From Microbispora sp. ZYX-F-249 (GTDB lineage: Bacteria > Actinomycetota > Actinomycetes > Streptosporangiales > Streptosporangiaceae), in contig NZ_JBDJAW010000012.1 in NCBI RefSeq assembly GCF_039649665.1, positions 62,001 through 126,000 on the forward strand: 64,000 bases of DNA. Reading direction: 5' to 3'. Shown here one piece after another: positions 48,964 through 57,549 of the stretch. The position numbers and the translations under genes are program-made. The notes below the pieces were generated by a model, which saw only the letters and a list, made by a program, of their open reading frames with translations, did no database searches and was not told where the DNA came from. Within the stretch, counting starts at the first letter, position 1, and the number at the start of each line of letters is the position of its first letter.

Positions 48964-49048
48964 GCGTACAGGGCTGTGGGATGGTGCCGCTCGCCGTGCC
49001 GCACTCCGCTCAGCCTCGCGAACCGGTCGTTGCCACGAAGCACACGGG

Positions 49049-49807
49049 CTACATCCGGGTCCGCGCGTATGTCCGCAGCGCGTCGCGGACCAGGGACGCC
49101 GCCCGGACGTCGCCGTACATGCCGGCGAAGCGGGGGTCGTCGACGTACATGTCCCCCAGGCACGTCACCATCTCGATCGCGCGATCCCGGTCGCCCTCGG
49201 CCGTGGGGGTGCCCGGGATCCGGCTCAGCCACCGGACGTGCCGGGCGGCCAGTTCCTGAGCGTGTTCCGATGCCGGACGGACCCCGGCTTTCGCCGCGGC
49301 GACCCATGCGGCGACGAGGTCCTCGGCGGCCCGCTTCCAGGCCCGCTGCTGGTCAAGGGGCTTGCCGTGCCACCAGTCGTTGCTCACCCGGAACGCGCGC
49401 TCGCCCCAGCGCGAGATCACGTCGTCCTGGTAGTGGTCGTTGAAGCCCGCCAGCATGACGTCCATCCGGGGTTCCGCCCCCGCTTGCAGGGCCTCGATCG
49501 TGTGACGCACGGACTGGATCTGCCGTTCGATGCGGTCCCGTTCCTCTTCCAGGGCGGCGATGTGGGCACGGAGCCCGTCGAATGTGTCCACTTCGTCGGC
49601 CAGGACCTCGGAGATGGCCTGCAGGCCCATGCCGAGCCGGCGCATGAACAGGATCCGCTGTAGCCGGGCGACCGCGGCGGGGTCGTAGTAGCGGTATCCG
49701 TTCGCGCCGACCCGGGACGGGGCCAGAAGCCCGATGCGGTCGTAGTGGCGAAGGGTGCGGCTGGTGATGCCGGCTCTCGCCGCGAGCTCCTGGATCGTCC
49801 ACTCCAT
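49049..49807 (-). CDS. MerR family regulator with TipAS-like domain
   Basis: A 252-residue regulator with MerR winged helix (MEWTIQELAARAGITSRTLR), coiled coil (IAALEEERDRIERQIQSVRH, about 80-99) and a TipAS-type C-terminal domain (RWGERAFRVSNDWWHGKPLD to the end). It is a second TipA-like protein in this window, only distantly similar to the one at 24669. It follows the DUF2268 gene by 10 bases and shares its leaderless promoter. Confidence 0.92.
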   Translation of the reverse strand: MEWTIQELAARAGITSRTLRHYDRIGLLAPSRVGANGYRYYDPAAVARLQRILFMRRLGMGLQAISEVLADEVDTFDGLRAHIAALEEERDRIERQIQSVRHTIEALQAGAEPRMDVMLAGFNDHYQDDVISRWGERAFRVSNDWWHGKPLDQQRAWKRAAEDLVAAWVAAAKAGVRPASEHAQELAARHVRWLSRIPGTPTAEGDRDRAIEMVTCLGDMYVDDPRFAGMYGDVRAASLVRDALRTYARTRM

Positions 49808-49817
49808 CGTTGCGGTG

Positions 49818-50702
49818 TCACCCTCGGTGGAGCGTGGCGGCGATGATCTCCGAGCTGTCGGCGTGCAGGGCCTGGGCGGCGGTCTGCCCGGTCGCCGCCA
49901 GGTAGGTGTCGACCAGGCGGTTGCCCGCGGCGTACCCGGCGCCCATCGGCAGCCCGACCGGGGTGAGGCCGAAGCGCTCGGCGCTGGGGTCGCCGTGCAC
50001 CCAGGCGGTGAAGTTCTGCATACCGGTGACGTCGAGCCCGGTGAGCACCTTGGCGAAGACCTCGTCGTCGTGCAGGTGCGGCACGGCGATGCGGGCGTAG
50101 CCGAGCTCGTCGCCGTAGAGCTGGCGGGCGAAGGCGTCGGCCAGGCCCTCCCCGACGATGTGATCACCCACCGTGACGGTCATCGGGTCCCACCCGACCC
50201 CGCCCGGGCTCCACCGCAGGTTGTGGTGCAGTTCGTGCACGGCGGTGGCCTCCAGTCGCTCCACGTTCTCGGGGAAGGGCCAGAGCGTGATGGTGATGTG
50301 GCCCGAGATGCCGCCGAACCCGGTCATTCCTCGGCAGGGACCCATGAAGTGCTCGTCGGCCGGATCGCCGAGGACGAACAGCACGGTGATGTCCGGGGCC
50401 TCCAGCCCAGGCGTCGCCTCCAGCAGTACGTCGAGGGCGTCGTCGAAGGCGCGTTGCATCCGCTCCCAGGCTCCGGCCGCCGCCAGGGTTTCGAGCGCGT
50501 CGAGGCAGCGCTCCTCGTCGCGGTCGATGGGGAATCCGGACGTTTCGCGGTGTACGGCAACCAGGTCGACCTCGCCGGGCTGGTAGCGGTACATGCCTCG
50601 GATGGGCTCCAGCATCGAGCGCAGCAGGTCGGCGCGGTCGGCGGCCGGGGCGGGCAGGATCCGCCTCATGGCGGAGTAGGTGTCAAGGACAGTGATCGAC
50701 AT
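49818..50702 (-). CDS. DUF2268 putative Zn-dependent protease
   Basis: A 294-residue protein. The zinc motif HELHHNLRW (near 165-173) with GEGLADAFARQLYG downstream (near 193, the third ligand Glu) is the pattern of DUF2268 predicted metalloproteases. The N-terminal half is helical. The ATG at 50702 lies 7 bases after the -10 box, so it is leaderless. It is first in an operon with a TipA-like MerR gene, which suggests an inducible function. Confidence 0.88.
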   Translation of the reverse strand: MSITVLDTYSAMRRILPAPAADRADLLRSMLEPIRGMYRYQPGEVDLVAVHRETSGFPIDRDEERCLDALETLAAAGAWERMQRAFDDALDVLLEATPGLEAPDITVLFVLGDPADEHFMGPCRGMTGFGGISGHITITLWPFPENVERLEATAVHELHHNLRWSPGGVGWDPMTVTVGDHIVGEGLADAFARQLYGDELGYARIAVPHLHDDEVFAKVLTGLDVTGMQNFTAWVHGDPSAERFGLTPVGLPMGAGYAAGNRLVDTYLAATGQTAAQALHADSSEIIAATLHRG

Positions 50703-50709
50703 GGCCGGG

Positions 50710-50740
50710 ATGCTAGAAGTTGACGCAGCGTCAAGGTCAA
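50710..50740 (-). promoter_or_regulatory. 19-bp-spacer MerR promoter
   Basis: TTGACC (50740-50735) and TAGCAT (50715-50710) are 19 bp apart. The spacer holds the perfect palindrome TTGACGC-A-GCGTCAA (50720-50734). This matches regulation by the MerR protein encoded second in the operon. Confidence 0.88.
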
Positions 50741-50820
50741 CCCGGCGGGCCGGCCCCGGGCAGGCGAACACCACCGCGCCCGGCCCGACCGACACCCCTG
50801 GTACGTCGGGGCTCGCTCCC

Positions 50821-50925
50821 GGCCCGGAGGAGGAGATCGCCGCCGTCGTGGCGTTCCTCGCCTCCGAGCAGAGTGGCTTCATCACCGGTTCGGGCCTGTA
50901 CGTCGACGGCGGCCTGAACCGGATC
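50821..50925 (+). pseudogene. C-terminal remnant of an SDR gene
   Basis: The plus strand encodes EEEIAAVVAFLASEQSGFIT then GSGLYVDGGLNRI, the usual SDR C-terminus. The upstream Rossmann part and start are missing; the DUF2268 promoter occupies that position. The frame continues as noise past the normal end. Confidence 0.6.
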
Positions 50926-50952
50926 AGAGTTCGGCCACCGGGGCCGCCGGTG

Positions 50953-51909
50953 TCAGGCGGGGGGCTCGGGCAGGCAGACCGTGATGGCCTGGGGCACGAC
51001 TTTGACCGTGATGCGGTCGACCCGGTCGCGGGCTCCCCCGTCCAGTTCGTACGCCATGGGGGTGCGGAGTTTGACCGACACCTTCCTGGCGCGGGTGATG
51101 CGGACGAAGGGGGACTTCTCGGCGTTTCCGGCGCTCATGCGGCCGAGGGCGCGGGCCCATTGGATGGGGCCTTCGGCGGTGGAGACGCCGACTTCGAGCC
51201 AGCCGTCGTCGAAGCGGGCGTCTTCGAAGACGTCGATGCCGCCGGTGACGGTGCCGACGTTGCCGACCAGGACGCAGCTGGCGTCGCCTTCGAACCAGTC
51301 GTTGCCGTCGACCTTGATTTTCATGGGGGTCACGGCGCCGCCGACGTGGCGCAGCCCGGTCCAGATGTAGGCGAAGCGGCCGAGGCGGTCCTTGAGGCCG
51401 CGGTCGGCGTCGGCGATCATTTCGGCGTCGAAGCCGACGCCGGCCATGACCGCGAAGTGCTCGCCGTTGATCTTGCCGAGGTCCATGGTGGCGCGGCGGC
51501 CCTCGAAGCCGATCCGTACGGCTTCGGGCAGGTCCTCGGGGATGCCGAGGTTGCGGGCGAGCAGGTTGGCGGTCCCTGCGGGGATCACGGCGACGGTGGC
51601 GTCGCTTCCGGCGAGGGCGTCGACGCAGCGTTGGACGGTGCCGTCGCCGCCCCAGAGGAAGAAGAGGTCCGCGCCGTCCTTGAGGGCCTGGCGGACTTTC
51701 TTGGGGGCCTTCTTGCTCTTGGGGACCTCGTACCAGAGCAGGTCGGCGACGTCGTATCCGGTGATGAGTTTGCGGAGCTCGTCGAGTCCCCCGCCGATGG
51801 TCTTCTTGCGGTGGGCGATGACGGCGACGCGGGGCGCCGTGGTGCGGGGGGTGGCGGTAGCGGCGGTGGCGGGCTCGTCCGTGGACCGCCGGTCAGCGGA
51901 TTTCACCAT
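50953..51909 (-). CDS. Diacylglycerol kinase family (YegS-like) lipid kinase
   Basis: A 318-residue cytoplasmic kinase of the DAGK/LCB5 family. FLWGGDGTVQRCVDAL (near 84-99) is the GGDGT nucleotide motif, PAGTANLLARNLG (near 110) is the second family motif, and GVGFDAEMI (near 154) starts the C-terminal beta domain. It probably phosphorylates a lipid or sphingoid-like alcohol. A Pro/Thr-rich N-terminus precedes the domain. It lies 29 bp downstream of the DUF3224 gene on the same strand. Confidence 0.92.
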   Translation of the reverse strand: MVKSADRRSTDEPATAATATPRTTAPRVAVIAHRKKTIGGGLDELRKLITGYDVADLLWYEVPKSKKAPKKVRQALKDGADLFFLWGGDGTVQRCVDALAGSDATVAVIPAGTANLLARNLGIPEDLPEAVRIGFEGRRATMDLGKINGEHFAVMAGVGFDAEMIADADRGLKDRLGRFAYIWTGLRHVGGAVTPMKIKVDGNDWFEGDASCVLVGNVGTVTGGIDVFEDARFDDGWLEVGVSTAEGPIQWARALGRMSAGNAEKSPFVRITRARKVSVKLRTPMAYELDGGARDRVDRITVKVVPQAITVCLPEPPA

Positions 51910-51938
51910 GGACTGCCGGCTACCCGGATGGGGGCGGG

Positions 51939-52334
51939 TTAGGCGTCGGGCAGGGTGTAGTCGAGGAGGTAGTGGTGGCCGTCCTCCACGCGGATCGTGC
52001 CCTCACCGGTGAGGCCGGCCAGTTCGCCGGTGCCGCTGGTGGGGACGATCTGCCATTTCATCCACTGCTCGCCGTCGTGGCTGCCCGCGCTGTGCTGGAG
52101 TACGAAGGTGCCTTTGCGTCCGTGGAGGGTTCCTTCGAAGTGTTCGACGCCGACGTAGGCGGCGGGGCCGCCGGGGGTGACGACGGTGAGGATTTCGGTG
52201 GTGCTGGTGCCGACGAGGTCGCCCTCGAAGGTTTTGGCGATGTGGTTGCGGCCGAAGGTGGCGCCTTCTTTCTCCTCGGTCGCCAGCTCGGTCCAGCCGG
52301 TGATGTCGAAGGTTCCGGTCGCGTGTCCGTTCAT
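51939..52334 (-). CDS. DUF3224 domain protein
   Basis: A 131-residue protein of the DUF3224 family, an allene-oxide-cyclase-like beta barrel. GTFDITGWTEL (residues 7-17), VGVEHFEGTLHGRKGTFVLQ (near 61-80) and LTGEGTI near the end are diagnostic. The role is unknown. It is divergent from the ATP-binding protein gene and may share a transcript with the DAGK-like gene downstream. Confidence 0.92.
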   Translation of the reverse strand: MNGHATGTFDITGWTELATEEKEGATFGRNHIAKTFEGDLVGTSTTEILTVVTPGGPAAYVGVEHFEGTLHGRKGTFVLQHSAGSHDGEQWMKWQIVPTSGTGELAGLTGEGTIRVEDGHHYLLDYTLPDA

Positions 52335-52450
52335 ATGTCCAGCGTGCCGCGTGTTCCTGTCATCTTCTGTCAGGTATGGCGGTGACTTGCGGGTGAGGGG
52401 AAGGAGAAATCTCGGCGAATGCCGTCAAGCCGGCCACTTTGCAGCCGTTC

Positions 52451-53260
52451 ATGACAGATGATCGGAGGCATGGGTTTTCCCCGACCGGCCGCCCCGGTCC
52501 TCGCCGGCCGGTCCGTCCAGGCGCGTCCACCGGAATGCTGACCTCTCCCTTTCCTTCTCAGGAGGGCCGCAGGACCGCGTTCGAGGTGTTCGGATCGGCT
52601 CCGACCGCTCCGCGCCGGGCGCGCGCGTTCGTACGGTGCCAGTTGCGGGGGTGGGAGCTCGCGCATCTGGCCGAGACGGCGGAGCTGGTCGTCTCGGAGC
52701 TGGTGACGAACGCGGTGCGGGCGACGGACGCCGTGGTCAACCCGCCGGTCGCCGCGTCGATGTTCCCGGTGGCGCTGCGGACGGTGGCGCTGCGGGTGCG
52801 GGTGGCGTCCGGGCGGCGCAGCCTGTTCATCGAGGTGTGGGACGTCAGCGACCGTGAGCCGGTGCAGCGCGGTGACGAGGGCGGCGACGTGGAGGGCGAT
52901 CTGGGCGAGGGCGGCCGGGGGCTCGCGCTGGTCGGCGGCCTGGCCCGGAGCTGGGGGCACTACCCGGCGCCGGACCGGGGCAAGATCGTGTGGTGTGAGC
53001 TGGCCATCGTCCCGGTCGAGGGGATGCGCCCGAGGGGGTCGGCGGGGGTGCCGGCGACGGACCCGCGGGAGCGGACGGCCGAGGCTGTCCCGGCAGGGGC
53101 GTCTGCGGGGACGTCGGCGGGGAGGTCGGTGGGGAGGTCGGTGGAGGGGCTGCCGCGGCGGGTCCGGCGGCATCCGGTGGGCGTGCGGGAGGACGGCCCG
53201 GACGAGGCGACGCTGCGGCGGGTGCTGGAGGGCCTGCGGGCGCTGGACGTGCGCGGCTGA
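52451..53260 (+). CDS. RsbW-type ATP-binding protein (anti-sigma HATPase)
   Basis: A 269-residue protein with a GHKL/HATPase_c_2 fold. The N box is ELVVSELVTNAVRA (near 81), the G1-like motif VWDVSDREP near 128 and GEGGRGLALVGGLARSWG near 151. These are the features of actinomycete serine-kinase anti-sigma-like regulators. The C-terminal 70 residues are a disordered Arg/Gly/Ala-rich tail with a GTSAGRSVGRSV repeat. Start is uncertain (52439 TTG, 52451 ATG or 52535 ATG). No sigma factor or anti-sigma antagonist gene lies nearby. Confidence 0.85.
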   Translation: MTDDRRHGFSPTGRPGPRRPVRPGASTGMLTSPFPSQEGRRTAFEVFGSAPTAPRRARAFVRCQLRGWELAHLAETAELVVSELVTNAVRATDAVVNPPVAASMFPVALRTVALRVRVASGRRSLFIEVWDVSDREPVQRGDEGGDVEGDLGEGGRGLALVGGLARSWGHYPAPDRGKIVWCELAIVPVEGMRPRGSAGVPATDPRERTAEAVPAGASAGTSAGRSVGRSVEGLPRRVRRHPVGVREDGPDEATLRRVLEGLRALDVRG

Positions 53261-53289
53261 GGGCGCGGCCGCGCGGGGTGCCGGGCGGG

Positions 53290-53739
53290 TCAGGGGACGA
53301 CGGTGACCGGCCAGCGGCCGGCGCGGACCAGGCGGAGGGCGACCGAGCCGATGAAGCGGTGGCCGGCCTGTGTGGAGGCTCCCACCACGACCGCGTCCGC
53401 CCTGATCTCGTCGGCGATTCTGGCGAGGACGCCGGAGGCGTCGCCGTATTCGGTGCGGAAGGTGTAGTCGACGCGCGAGTGGGCGGCCTGGGCGAAGCGT
53501 GCCACCTGGTCGCGTAGCTCGGCGGCGACCTGCTCCCCCGCCTCGATCACCGAGGCCGACGCGGCGGGCATCATCGTGCTGATCGTGCCGGGGTTGGTGA
53601 CGTGGACGAGGACGACGTGCGAGCCCTGCCGGCGAGCGAGGCCCCAGGCGTAGGCCGCGGCGCGCATGGAGGTCTCCGAGCCGTCGATGCCGGCGAGGAT
53701 CACCCGCGGGCCGTCGGTGCCCAGCTCGAACGTGTTCAC
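53290..53739 (-). CDS. Universal stress protein
   Basis: A 149-residue UspA-fold protein. VILAGIDGSETSMRAA (near 12-27) and the ATP-binding GASTQAGHRFIGSVALRLV (G-2x-G-9x-S pattern, near 120-138) are intact, so it probably binds ATP. GTG 53739 lies 7 bases after TACGCT, so it is leaderless. It is divergent from the ABC exporter operon with 155 bp between. Confidence 0.92.
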   Translation of the reverse strand: MNTFELGTDGPRVILAGIDGSETSMRAAAYAWGLARRQGSHVVLVHVTNPGTISTMMPAASASVIEAGEQVAAELRDQVARFAQAAHSRVDYTFRTEYGDASGVLARIADEIRADAVVVGASTQAGHRFIGSVALRLVRAGRWPVTVVP

Positions 53740-53894
53740 GCAAGTCAGCGTACGGCGTCGGGCGGGGCGTAGGGGCACCGGACCAGGCGGATTGTGATCT
53801 TCGGGGGCCGCCCGGGGAGGCGGGACGGGGCCCGGCTCGCGGCGCGGATAACCTGTTGCGGAAATGTCGGGGCCGTTGGTTAGGGTCTCGGATC

Positions 53895-54830
53895 GTGGCT
53901 GATCAACCTATGATCTACGCGCGCGGCCTGGTCAAACGCTTCGGGAAGTTCACCGCCGTCGACGGGATCGACCTCGAGGTGGCGCCGGGTGAGGCGTTCG
54001 GTTTCCTCGGGCCCAACGGGGCCGGTAAGTCCTCGACCATGCGGATGATCGGCTGCGTGTCCACGCCGACCTCTGGGGAGCTGCGGATCCTGGGTATGGA
54101 CGCGGTGCGCGACGGGCCGCGGATCCGGGCGCGGCTGGGGGTGTGTCCTCAGCTGGACAACCTCGATCCCGACCTGACGGTGCGGGAGAACCTGGTGACG
54201 TACGCCCGTTATTTCGGGTTGTCGCGGGCGGAGAGCCGCAGACGGGCCGACGAGTTGCTGGAGTTCGTGCAGCTGGCCGAGCGTGCGGGCGGGAAGGTGG
54301 AGCCGCTGTCGGGGGGCATGAAGCGGCGGCTGACGATCGCGCGGGCGATGGTGAACGACCCTGATCTCGTGCTGCTCGACGAGCCGACGACGGGGCTGGA
54401 CCCGCAGGCCCGGCATCTGTTGTGGGAGCGGTTGTTCCGGCTGAAGCAGCGGGGCGTCACGCTGGTGCTGACGACGCACTACATGGACGAGGCCGAGCAG
54501 TTGTGCGACCGGCTGGTGGTGATGGACGGCGGCAGGATCGTGGCGGAGGGGTCGCCGCGGTCGCTGATCGAGACCTATTCGACGGCCGAGGTGGTCGAGC
54601 TGCGTTTTCCCGGCATGCCCGAGTCGGGGGCGCGGCATGCGGCGGCGCTGGAGGGGGTCGGCAAGCGGGTGGATCCGCTGCCCGACCGGGTGCTGGTCTA
54701 TGTGGACGACGGCGACGCCGCGTTGGGCGAGATCCAGCGGCGGGGGCTGGAACCGTCGAGCGTGCTGGTGCGGCGGTCGACGCTGGAGGATGTGTTCCTC
54801 CACCTGACGGGCCGGACGTTGGTGGACTGA
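53895..54830 (+). CDS. ABC transporter ATP-binding protein (DrrA-like)
   Basis: A 311-residue cassette of the drug-resistance (DrrA/NodI) type. Walker A is GPNGAGKSST (near 38-47), the Q loop is GVCPQLDNLD, the signature is PLSGGMKRRLTIARA (near 137), Walker B is LVLLDEPTTGLD and the H loop is LTTHYMDEAEQL. A C-terminal regulatory region follows from about 220. GTG 53895 is preceded at 53881 by TAGGGT, 8 bases away, so it may be leaderless. It powers the two permeases encoded downstream. Confidence 0.95.
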   Translation: MADQPMIYARGLVKRFGKFTAVDGIDLEVAPGEAFGFLGPNGAGKSSTMRMIGCVSTPTSGELRILGMDAVRDGPRIRARLGVCPQLDNLDPDLTVRENLVTYARYFGLSRAESRRRADELLEFVQLAERAGGKVEPLSGGMKRRLTIARAMVNDPDLVLLDEPTTGLDPQARHLLWERLFRLKQRGVTLVLTTHYMDEAEQLCDRLVVMDGGRIVAEGSPRSLIETYSTAEVVELRFPGMPESGARHAAALEGVGKRVDPLPDRVLVYVDDGDAALGEIQRRGLEPSSVLVRRSTLEDVFLHLTGRTLVD

Positions 54831-54831
54831 G

Positions 54832-55605
54832 ATGGCCGTGAGCCTTGGGGTGCATCCGACGGTCGCGGTGCTGGAGCGGCACCTGACGTTGTACCGGCGG
54901 TTGTGGCAGGCGTCGGTGTTCTCCTCGTTCGTGCTGCCGGTGCTGTTCCTGCTGAGCATCGGCATCGGTGTGGGCGGTTATGTCGGCAAGGTGCAGGGGG
55001 TCGAGTACCCGTCGTTCATCGCGCCGGGCGTGCTCGCGTCGACGGCCTTCCAGATCGCGGTGGGTGAGTCGACCTATTCGGTTCTGGGGGACTTCAAGTG
55101 GGTCCGGGCGTATCACGCGATGCGGGCGACGCCGGTGGGGCCGGCGGACATGGTCCGGGGTCATCTGCTCTACCTGGTGCTGCGGGTGACGATCGCGGTC
55201 GTGGCCTTCCTGACCGTGGTGCTGTTCTTCGGCGGGCTGCATTCGCCGTGGGCGCTGGTCACTCCGCTGGTGTGCGCGGTGCTGACGGTGTCGGTGGCGG
55301 CGCCGGTGACGGCGTTCGCCGCCACGATCGAGCATGACAGTTACTTCTCTCTGCTGTTCCGGTTCGTGGTGATCCCCTCGACGTTGTTCGCCGGGGTGTT
55401 CTTCCCGCTTGAGCAGCTCACGGCGGTGCTGCGCCCGCTGGCGTACGCCTCGCCGTTGTGGCATGCGGTGGAGTTGTGCCGGGCGGCGACGCTCGGCACG
55501 GCCCCGGCCTGGCCGGTCGTGGTGCATGCCGGGTATCTGCTGGCGTGGGCGGTGGTGGGGTTCTTCCTGGCGGTGCGGGCGTTCCGGCGGAGGTTGGAGG
55601 ACTGA
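54832..55605 (+). CDS. ABC-2 type transporter permease (first)
   Basis: A 257-residue integral membrane protein with six helices, including FVLPVLFLLSIGIGVGG near 33-49, LVLRVTIAVVAFLTVVLFF near 115 and VVIPSTLFAGVFFPLEQL near 184. The last carries the ABC2 loop of DrrB/NodJ permeases. It starts 1 base after the ATPase stop and ends on the next start. It pairs with the second permease, probably as a heterodimer exporting a lipophilic compound. Confidence 0.94.
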   Translation: MAVSLGVHPTVAVLERHLTLYRRLWQASVFSSFVLPVLFLLSIGIGVGGYVGKVQGVEYPSFIAPGVLASTAFQIAVGESTYSVLGDFKWVRAYHAMRATPVGPADMVRGHLLYLVLRVTIAVVAFLTVVLFFGGLHSPWALVTPLVCAVLTVSVAAPVTAFAATIEHDSYFSLLFRFVVIPSTLFAGVFFPLEQLTAVLRPLAYASPLWHAVELCRAATLGTAPAWPVVVHAGYLLAWAVVGFFLAVRAFRRRLED

Positions 55606-56405
55606 TGGTGACCGCGCTGGTGGCGTCCCGGGTCTCCCCCGGCCGGGTGGGCGCCGTCATCGGCCGCAACGTGGGGGCGCTGCGTTCCGGGCCGTCGTAC
55701 TGGATCGTCCTGGTGTCGGGCTTTTTCGAGCCGCTGTTGTATCTGCTGTCGATCGGTGTCGGGGTCGGTGCGCTGGTCGGCGACCTGACGGTGGACGGGC
55801 GGACCATGCCGTACGCGGCGTTCGTCGCGCCGGCGATGCTGGCGGTGTCGGCGATGTCGGGGGCGCTGGCCGAGACCACGTTCAACTTTTTCTTCAAGTT
55901 GAAGTACATGAAGACGTTCGAGGCGGTGCTGGCGACGCCGGTGCGGCCCATCGAGATCGCGGTCGGCGAGCTGGTCTGGGCGATCGTGCGGGGTTCGCTC
56001 TACACCGGGATCTTCCTGGTCGTGATGGTCGCGATGGGGCTGACGGAGCCCGGCTGGGCGTTGGCCGCGTTTCCGGCGACGGTGCTGGTGGGCCTGGCCT
56101 TCGGCGGGCTGGGGATGGCGGTCAGCACGCTGATGCGGGGCTGGCAGGATTTCGACCTGATGGGGACGGGGCAGTTCGCGTTGTTCCTGTTCTCCGGGAC
56201 GTTCTCTCCCGTGCGGGATTATCCGGCGGCGGTCGAGGTGCTGGTCCAGGTCACGCCGCTGTATCACGCGGTGGAGCTGGTGCGTGGCCTGTGCCTGGGT
56301 GTGCCGGGGTGGGGGCTGCTGGGGCACGCGGCCTACCTGGTGGCGCTGGCGGGGGTGGGGGTCTGGTTCGCCTCCCGGCGCCTGACCCGGGTCCTGTGTG
56401 ACTGA
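55605..56405 (+). CDS. ABC-2 type transporter permease (second)
   Basis: A 266-residue paralogue of the first permease. Helices include FFEPLLYLLSIGVGVGALV near 43, MVAMGLTEPGWALAAFPATVLVG and FALFLFSGTFSPVRDYP near 195 (the ABC2 motif). TGATG overlap with the previous stop gives coupled translation. The three genes form a complete ATPase-permease-permease exporter. A hairpin follows the stop. Confidence 0.94.
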   Translation: MVTALVASRVSPGRVGAVIGRNVGALRSGPSYWIVLVSGFFEPLLYLLSIGVGVGALVGDLTVDGRTMPYAAFVAPAMLAVSAMSGALAETTFNFFFKLKYMKTFEAVLATPVRPIEIAVGELVWAIVRGSLYTGIFLVVMVAMGLTEPGWALAAFPATVLVGLAFGGLGMAVSTLMRGWQDFDLMGTGQFALFLFSGTFSPVRDYPAAVEVLVQVTPLYHAVELVRGLCLGVPGWGLLGHAAYLVALAGVGVWFASRRLTRVLCD

Positions 56406-56446
56406 GGGCGAGACTCCCCCGCCCCCGCGGCGGTGTCTCGCGCTCA
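56403..56446. terminator. Terminator hairpin between convergent genes
   Basis: GCGAGAC (56408-56414) pairs with GTCTCGC (56435-56441), extended by TGAG with CTCA outside one mismatch. It lies between the exporter operon and the convergent winged-helix gene and overlaps both gene ends. Confidence 0.6.
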
Positions 56447-57544
56447 GGCGGGTGACGGGTCGATCCGTACGCGGTCGCTGTCGCCGTCCGTCAGGAATGA
56501 CGCCAGTGACCGCCCCTCCTCGGTCACGGCGGCGCGGTCGGATCGGGACAGGCGGCGCAGCGGGGTGACGACGACGGCGCCGGCCGTGGCGTTCCAGGTC
56601 GCGGCGACCCGGCCGTCGACCAGGACGGCGCGGGCGCCGGCGACCGACAGGCCGCGGTGGGCGTCGTCGACGATGCGGCTGCGGTCGTGGTAGCCGAGGA
56701 TCGCGTTGTCGAACGCCGGGAGGAAGCGCACGGGCGCGGGGGTGTCGGGGTCGGGGCGCGGCGCGCCGGGCAGGTCGAGCAGTTGCCGGCCGCGTTCGTC
56801 GCGGAAGGTGAGGAGTTCTCCGCGTATGGCTTGCACCGCGGGGGGCAGCCCGGCCAGGCCGCACCAGGCGCGCAGGTCGGCGGACGAGGCGGGCCCGTAC
56901 GCGGCCAGGTAGCGGCGGACCAGCGCCTGGCCGATCTGGTCGGGTCCGTCCGCAGGCATCGGGGCGACGTCGCGTCCCAGCCATGTGGCGAGGGGGAGGT
57001 TGCGTACCCCTGCTTTGGTGCGCCACAGTCCGCGCGGGGGCAGCTGGGCCATCGGGATGAGCGCGGCGACGAGCAGTTCGCCCAGTGCCCGGCGCGGTGG
57101 CGCGGGCCAGCGGGCGGCGAGCGCGTCGACGAGTTCGGACATCGTGCGGGGCCGTCCGTCGGCCATGACCTCCCGGCCGGCCGCCGCCACCTCGTCCGGA
57201 TCGAGCCCGGCGAGTTCGCGGCGGTAGGTGGTCAGCACCCGCTGGCGCAGCATGGTGTCGTGCCGGGTGCGCCAGGCCAGTGCGTCGTCGGCGGTGACGA
57301 GGTGGACGGTGCGGCGCATCAGGTGGGTGCGTACCACGTGGCGTCCGGTCAGCAGGTCGTCCAGGGCCGTGGGGTGGAAGGCGCGTATGCGGGACCACAG
57401 CCCGACGAACGGTTCCTGGGGTTCCTGTGCCTGCAGGCCGCCCAGGTGCGCGACGACGTCGAGGACCGGTGTGCCGGTGCGGTCGAGCAGGAACTGCCGG
57501 GCGAGCGTGGCGCGGTTCAGTGCGCGGCTGTCGAGGATCGTCAT
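56444..57544 (-). CDS. Winged helix DNA-binding domain-containing protein (AlkX-like)
   Basis: A 366-residue member of the HTH_42/DUF1006 family. The N-terminal ALNRATLARQFLLDR and HLGGLQAQEPQEPFVGLWSR (residues 7-60) and the later RTVHLVTADDALAWR are family signatures. In related proteins the winged helices handle DNA with lesions or crosslinks, as in AlkX/AlkZ. It follows the VOC gene by 5 bases and is thus in one operon. A DNA-glycosylase function is possible but not shown by the sequence. Confidence 0.88.
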   Translation of the reverse strand: MTILDSRALNRATLARQFLLDRTGTPVLDVVAHLGGLQAQEPQEPFVGLWSRIRAFHPTALDDLLTGRHVVRTHLMRRTVHLVTADDALAWRTRHDTMLRQRVLTTYRRELAGLDPDEVAAAGREVMADGRPRTMSELVDALAARWPAPPRRALGELLVAALIPMAQLPPRGLWRTKAGVRNLPLATWLGRDVAPMPADGPDQIGQALVRRYLAAYGPASSADLRAWCGLAGLPPAVQAIRGELLTFRDERGRQLLDLPGAPRPDPDTPAPVRFLPAFDNAILGYHDRSRIVDDAHRGLSVAGARAVLVDGRVAATWNATAGAVVVTPLRRLSRSDRAAVTEEGRSLASFLTDGDSDRVRIDPSPA

Positions 57545-57549
57545 GGTTG

